Source of the DNA: an uncultured Prevotella sp.
GTDB taxonomy: Bacteria > Bacteroidota > Bacteroidia > Bacteroidales > Bacteroidaceae
Length of the DNA stretch: 27,365 nt
Assembly: GCA_900551055.1 (NCBI GenBank)
Contig: URUK01000035.1
Span: forward strand, 1 to 27,365
Reading direction: 5' to 3'
Shown here piece by piece: positions 24,717 to 27,365 of this stretch. A program made the position numbers and the translations under genes. The first letter of the stretch is position 1, and each line of letters begins with the position of its first letter. A model generated the notes under the pieces. That model worked only from the letters and a program-made list of their open reading frames with translations, did not search any database and had not been told where the DNA came from.

Positions 24717-25859
24717 ATGAAGAAATTATTTATCGCATTGTTTTTCGCATGTGCATCTGTGACAGGTATGGCACAGAACGCGGACATTACGGAAAAGTAC
24801 AGCGTTGCGACCAATTCGTTTTGGAGCAACTGGTTCATCCAGGGTGGCGTGACATGGGAAGCATGGTACGGCAATTATGAGGACGGCATGGGCTTCTCCA
24901 AGAACCCGTTTAAGGCGTTCCGTTCAAACCCCGGATTCTCTATCGGCATCGGTAAATGGTTCACCCCCGGCCTCGGACTCCGCACAAAGTTCCAAGGAGT
25001 GTGGGGTAAGTCAGTATGGAACGACGAGAACATCGATACTGACAACAAGTATTGGATTTTGCGCGAGGATGTTTTGTTCAATTTGAGCAACCTCTTCTGC
25101 GGTTACAACGAAGACCGCGTGTGGAACTTCATTCCGTTCATCGGAGGCGGACTTGGCCGTTCATGCACCTACAACGACTATGCAGTAGGCTTTACTCTCG
25201 GTATCTTGAACGAGTTTTGGGTTAACAAGCGTCTTGCCATCAACTTTGAAATCGGATGGAACCGCTATGAAAGCAGCCTGTGCGGAATGCCTGCAGACTA
25301 TGGCGAAGGCATAATGAGCCACCCCAACCATGTATATGCAGAGGTGGGTGTGACGTTCAACCTTGGCAAGACAAGGTGGAAGAAAGTGCCCGATGTGGAT
25401 GCCATCAAGGCTTTGTCGCAGTCGCAAATCGATGCGCTCAACGCACAGCTGGCCGACGAAAAGGCTGAAAACGAACGCCTGAAGAACGAGCTTGCCAACA
25501 AGAAGACCGAGCCTACGGTAAAGGTTGAGAAAGAATATGTAACCAATCCGGTATCTGTATTCTTTAACATCGACAAGGCGGACATCGCTTCAAAGAAAGA
25601 CCTTGTCAACGTGAAGAATCTTGCCGACTATTCTAAGGACAACGACGCGAAACTCATTGTAACCGGATATGCCGACAGTGCGACCGGTTCTGCCGAGTAC
25701 AACCGCGAGCTTTCACAGAAGCGTGCCGAGACCGTTGCTGACGAACTCGTGAACATGGGTGTTAAGAGAGAGAACATCCAGATTGTTGCAAACGGTGGAG
25801 TTGACACTCTCGTGCCGCCTTCTTACAACCGCCGCGCTACTGTAGAGCTTGCCAAATAA
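24717..25859 (+). CDS. OmpA-family outer-membrane protein
   Basis: Abundant-type outer-membrane protein linking the membrane to peptidoglycan. The signal peptide MKKLFIALFFACASVTGMAQ is followed by an eight-strand-like barrel (about 25-220) with alternating aromatic strands (FIQGGVTWEAWYGNY, NFIPFIGGGLGRS, HVYAEVGVTFNLGKTRW). A short coiled-coil linker (IDALNAQLADEKAENERLKN) leads to the OmpA_C peptidoglycan-binding domain (about 270-380) with VSVFFNIDKADI, VTGYADSATGSAEYNRELSQ, KRAETVADEL and the closing NRRATVEL. The 380-residue length is normal for Bacteroidales OmpA/PG33-like proteins. It is monocistronic with its own promoter, a leader hairpin and a strong terminator, consistent with high expression. 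Confidence 0.93.
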   Translation: MKKLFIALFFACASVTGMAQNADITEKYSVATNSFWSNWFIQGGVTWEAWYGNYEDGMGFSKNPFKAFRSNPGFSIGIGKWFTPGLGLRTKFQGVWGKSVWNDENIDTDNKYWILREDVLFNLSNLFCGYNEDRVWNFIPFIGGGLGRSCTYNDYAVGFTLGILNEFWVNKRLAINFEIGWNRYESSLCGMPADYGEGIMSHPNHVYAEVGVTFNLGKTRWKKVPDVDAIKALSQSQIDALNAQLADEKAENERLKNELANKKTEPTVKVEKEYVTNPVSVFFNIDKADIASKKDLVNVKNLADYSKDNDAKLIVTGYADSATGSAEYNRELSQKRAETVADELVNMGVKRENIQIVANGGVDTLVPPSYNRRATVELAK

Positions 25860-25882
25860 CGGATGCTTGCAGAATGAAACAC

Positions 25883-25918
25883 AAGGATGCTCCGCCTGAA
25901 GCGGGGCATCCTTTTTTA
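25883..25918 (+). terminator. Rho-independent terminator after the OmpA-family gene
   Basis: AAGGATGCTCCGC (25883-25895) pairs with GCGGGGCATCCTT (25901-25913) with one T-G pair, followed by a T run. Confidence 0.9.
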
Positions 25919-26012
25919 TATAAGGAATGTGTCCGTTTTGCCTTGATAGAGCTCCATTTCAACCATTGGCAGGCATATTCTTTTCACTTTTCATCAAAAA
26001 AGCGGCTGAAAA

Positions 26013-26044
26013 TTTGGTTGTTTGATAAAAAAGGCATACCTTTG
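26013..26044 (+). promoter_or_regulatory. promoter of the rightward tRNA-Val
   Basis: TTTG at 26013-26016 (-33) is separated by exactly 20 bases from TACCTTTG at 26037-26044 (-7). This is the best-formed Bacteroidota promoter in the window. Confidence 0.75.
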
Positions 26045-26064
26045 CGCTCGCTTAAGACAACGAA

Positions 26065-26139
26065 GGGCGCATAGCTCAGCTGGTTTAGAGCATCTGCCTT
26101 ACAAGCAGAGGGTCGGGGGTTCGAATCCCTCTACGCCCA
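26065..26139 (+). tRNA. tRNA-Val (anticodon UAC)
   Basis: The 75-base cloverleaf has D-arm AGCTCAGCTGG, anticodon loop CUUACAA (anticodon UAC) closed by UCUGC/GCAGA, and T-arm GGGGGTTCGAATCCCTC. The acceptor stem GGGCGCA/TACGCCC contains a C6-A67 mismatch, absent from the second copy. CCA is not encoded (the discriminator A is followed by CTA). It decodes valine GUA and related codons. Confidence 0.95.
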
Positions 26140-26142
26140 CTA

Positions 26143-26178
26143 AAAAAAGCCATTGCACATTGTGCAATGGCTTTTTTG
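26143..26178 (+). terminator. terminator after the rightward tRNA-Val
   Basis: A 16-bp stem (26143-26158 with 26162-26177, AGCCATTGCAC core) has a 3-base loop and is flanked by A and T runs. Confidence 0.88.
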
Positions 26179-26305
26179 TTTGCAAACAATGGACAAGCTG
26201 ACAGGCAGGTCTGTGAATATCGCCTGGTGATGGTAATGATACCGGTTACCGCCAACAACTCATGTACACTTCCCCGTCAGTCCTTCGCCGGTTTGTCTAC
26301 AAATG

Positions 26306-26340
26306 AAAAGTCCCACAACATTCAATGTTGTGGGACTTTC
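26306..26340 (-). terminator. terminator after the leftward tRNA-Val
   Basis: AAAGTCCCACAACATT (26307-26322) pairs with AATGTTGTGGGACTTT (26324-26339); read leftwards it ends in a T run. Between the two terminators (26179-26305) I see nothing further. Confidence 0.82.
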
Positions 26341-26346
26341 TGTTCG

Positions 26347-26421
26347 TGGGCGCTGAGGGATTCGAACCCCCGACCCTCTGCTTGTAAGGCAGATGCTCTA
26401 AACCAGCTGAGCTAAGCGCCC
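26347..26421 (-). tRNA. tRNA-Val (anticodon UAC), second copy
   Basis: Same 75-base tRNA as at 26065-26139 but on the opposite strand, with a fully paired acceptor stem GGGCGCU/AGCGCCC. The two genes differ only in the acceptor stem (positions 7, 66 and 67). Promoter and leader are duplicated with it. Confidence 0.96.
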
Positions 26422-26441
26422 TTCGTTGTCTTAAGCGAGTG

Positions 26442-26472
26442 CAAAGATACGGCAATTTTTCTTTCCTGCAAA
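26442..26472 (-). promoter_or_regulatory. promoter of the leftward tRNA-Val
   Basis: On the minus strand TATCTTTG (26442-26449) is the -7 box and TTTG (26469-26472) the -33 box, 19 bases apart. Confidence 0.72.
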
Positions 26473-26637
26473 ATTTTATCAATGTTTTTTTGCTTTTTGG
26501 CTGAATTTTGTTCGGTTCGTGGCGGTTTCAACGGCGTTTCATGGTTGGAAACCCTGTTTTTTGCCTGATGTGAAACCATGTTCGGCCATGTGGAAAAGCG
26601 TGTTTTGTGTTTGGCTGGATGCCGTAAAACCATGGCT
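26473..26637. other. non-coding stretch between tRNA promoter and array 6
   Basis: No supported gene or strong structure is seen here. Together with the tRNA promoter and array 6 it fills the 350 bases between the leftward tRNA and the ACT gene. Confidence 0.5.
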
Positions 26638-26761
26638 TGTGTAACACGCTGTGGTTCAGTGCATTGTAAAAGGCCTTCTTTTACGTTGCAATTGATGGCC
26701 TTTTAGACGGTAAAAGACGGCCTTTTGCATTCCAAAAGGCCGTCTTTTGTAAAACCGTTAG
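26638..26761 (-). repeat. 22-nt phased palindrome array 6
   Basis: Units 26661-26682, 26683-26704, 26705-26726 and 26727-26748 carry AAAAGGCCTTCTTTT, GCAATTGATGGCCTTTT, AAAAGACGGCCTTTT and AAAAGGCCGTCTTTT. The tail at 26638-26660 (complement ends CGTGTTACAC) places it in minus orientation, and the GCATTCC spacer is shared with arrays 1 and 3. It begins about 11 bases beyond the stop of the leftward ACT gene, with no other terminator for that gene in sight. Confidence 0.88.
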
Positions 26762-26771
26762 CCGCCGGCCG

Positions 26772-27197
26772 TCATAGCTTGTACAGCTCGTTGGCGGCCA
26801 TGAGGTCAACTTTCTTTTCGGCAAGGATGCTTTCGCAGTTGTCAAGGTCGGTCGGCCTGATTACTATGTGGGCCACGTCGCCGCATGCGAACGAGTACAT
26901 GTATTCGATGAACACACCCTTGTCAGACAGGTATTTGAGCACTTTTGCCAGCGAGCCGCTGGTGTTCGGGCAGGTGAACCCTATGACATCGCTGATGCGC
27001 ACGGTGAAATCGGCCTCTTCAAGAGCGCGTTTGGCCGCCTCTGGATCGGACACGATGCAGCGCAGTATGCCGAAGTCTGAATTGTCGGCTATGCTCATGG
27101 CCGACAGGTTTATGCCTGCCTTGCCAAGCACTTCGGCCACTTCTGTGAGCTGGCCTGACTTGTTTTCGAGGAACACTGATAACTGTTTTGCTAACAT
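26772..27197 (-). CDS. tandem ACT-domain protein
   Basis: Small cytoplasmic amino-acid-binding regulator of 141 residues made of two ACT domains: about 1-70 (QLSVFLENKSGQLTEVAEVL, GINLSAMSIADNSDFGILRC) and 71-141 (VIGFTCPNTSGSLAKVLKYL, GVFIEYMYSFACGDVAHIVI). There is no catalytic domain. Such stand-alone tandem ACT proteins in Bacteroidota often lie beside phenylacetate-CoA ligase or amino-acid genes; the partner is not visible because the gene has its own promoter and the window ends upstream. It runs leftwards, opposite to most genes here. The ligand is unknown. Confidence 0.9.
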   Translation of the reverse strand: MLAKQLSVFLENKSGQLTEVAEVLGKAGINLSAMSIADNSDFGILRCIVSDPEAAKRALEEADFTVRISDVIGFTCPNTSGSLAKVLKYLSDKGVFIEYMYSFACGDVAHIVIRPTDLDNCESILAEKKVDLMAANELYKL

Positions 27198-27252
27198 ATT
27201 GAAGTAGTTTTATGTTTGTGTGACGTTGTAAGGCCCGGCTTGCCTTCGTTTG

Positions 27253-27260
27253 CAAACTTA
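27253..27260 (-). promoter_or_regulatory. ACT gene promoter -7 box
   Basis: TAAGTTTG on the minus strand matches TAnnTTTG, 55 bases upstream of the ACT gene start. No clear -33 element is seen. Nothing else is recognised from 27261 to the window end. Confidence 0.5.
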
Positions 27261-27365
27261 CATTAAATCTCTGGAATATCCGCCGAATTGCAGCAGATTA
27301 ACGCAACAGAATTTGATAATTAGGGAGTTAGAGGAAAAACGCAGAAGTTGGGCAGACAGTTGAAA

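Noticed and set aside
25874..26074. 66-codon frame between ompA and tRNA-Val
   Set aside because: It overlaps a terminator, the tRNA promoter and the tRNA 5' end.
26297..26482. 61-codon minus-strand frame over the second tRNA-Val
   Set aside because: It is a translation of the tRNA and its promoter.
26725..27207. 160-codon plus-strand frame opposite the ACT gene
   Set aside because: The minus strand encodes two clear ACT domains; the plus frame starts in array 6 and has no domain.

Overview
The window is about 27.4 kb of chromosome from a Bacteroidales bacterium, most likely Prevotellaceae. This rests on the gene content (SusC/SusD pair, BspA-type leucine-rich surface protein remnant, type IX secretion style C-terminal tails, OstA-like protein beside MutL) and on many promoters with the Bacteroidota -7 box TAnnTTTG. 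The assignment comes from family resemblance only; no database search was possible.

Layout. (1) 1-500: intergenic, with a leftward promoter, repeat array 1 and the tig promoter. (2) 501-6266: proteostasis and repair block tig, clpP, clpX, recQ, all rightward; clpP and clpX overlap. (3) 6267-15755: an accessory block with a secreted PL1 pectate lyase, a SusC/SusD outer-membrane uptake pair, a Fic-domain protein and a broken BspA-like gene. Each active unit has its own promoter and most end in a clear terminator. (4) 15841-24550: core genes guaB, then a tightly packed run of two parvulin-type periplasmic chaperones/isomerases, an OstA-like protein, a small membrane protein, and mutL. (5) 24717-25859: OmpA-family protein. 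(6) 26065-26421: two tRNA-Val(UAC) genes facing each other inside a long inverted repeat. (7) 26772-27197: a leftward tandem-ACT regulator.

How the genes work together. Trigger factor and ClpXP handle cytoplasmic folding and degradation. The parvulin/SurA-like/OstA-like run serves folding and assembly of outer-membrane proteins and envelope lipids, the class to which SusC, SusD and the OmpA protein belong. The pectate lyase plus SusC/SusD suggest glycan use, but they are separate transcription units and no sensor/regulator is beside them.

The most striking unexplained structure is a family of six intergenic elements. Each is built of three or four imperfect palindromes (core AAAAGGCCRYCTTTT) repeated with an exact 22-nt period and ending in a conserved tail that includes TTATCAACGGGTTRCAG in the best copies. 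Two of them, continuing into extra shared flank, form a 113-bp near-perfect direct repeat around the fic gene, and the second copy abuts a truncated gene exactly. Other points of note are a double palindromic operator over the fic promoter, a C8 tract at the -33 position of the susC promoter, and hairpins at the predicted 5' ends of the susC and ompA mRNAs.
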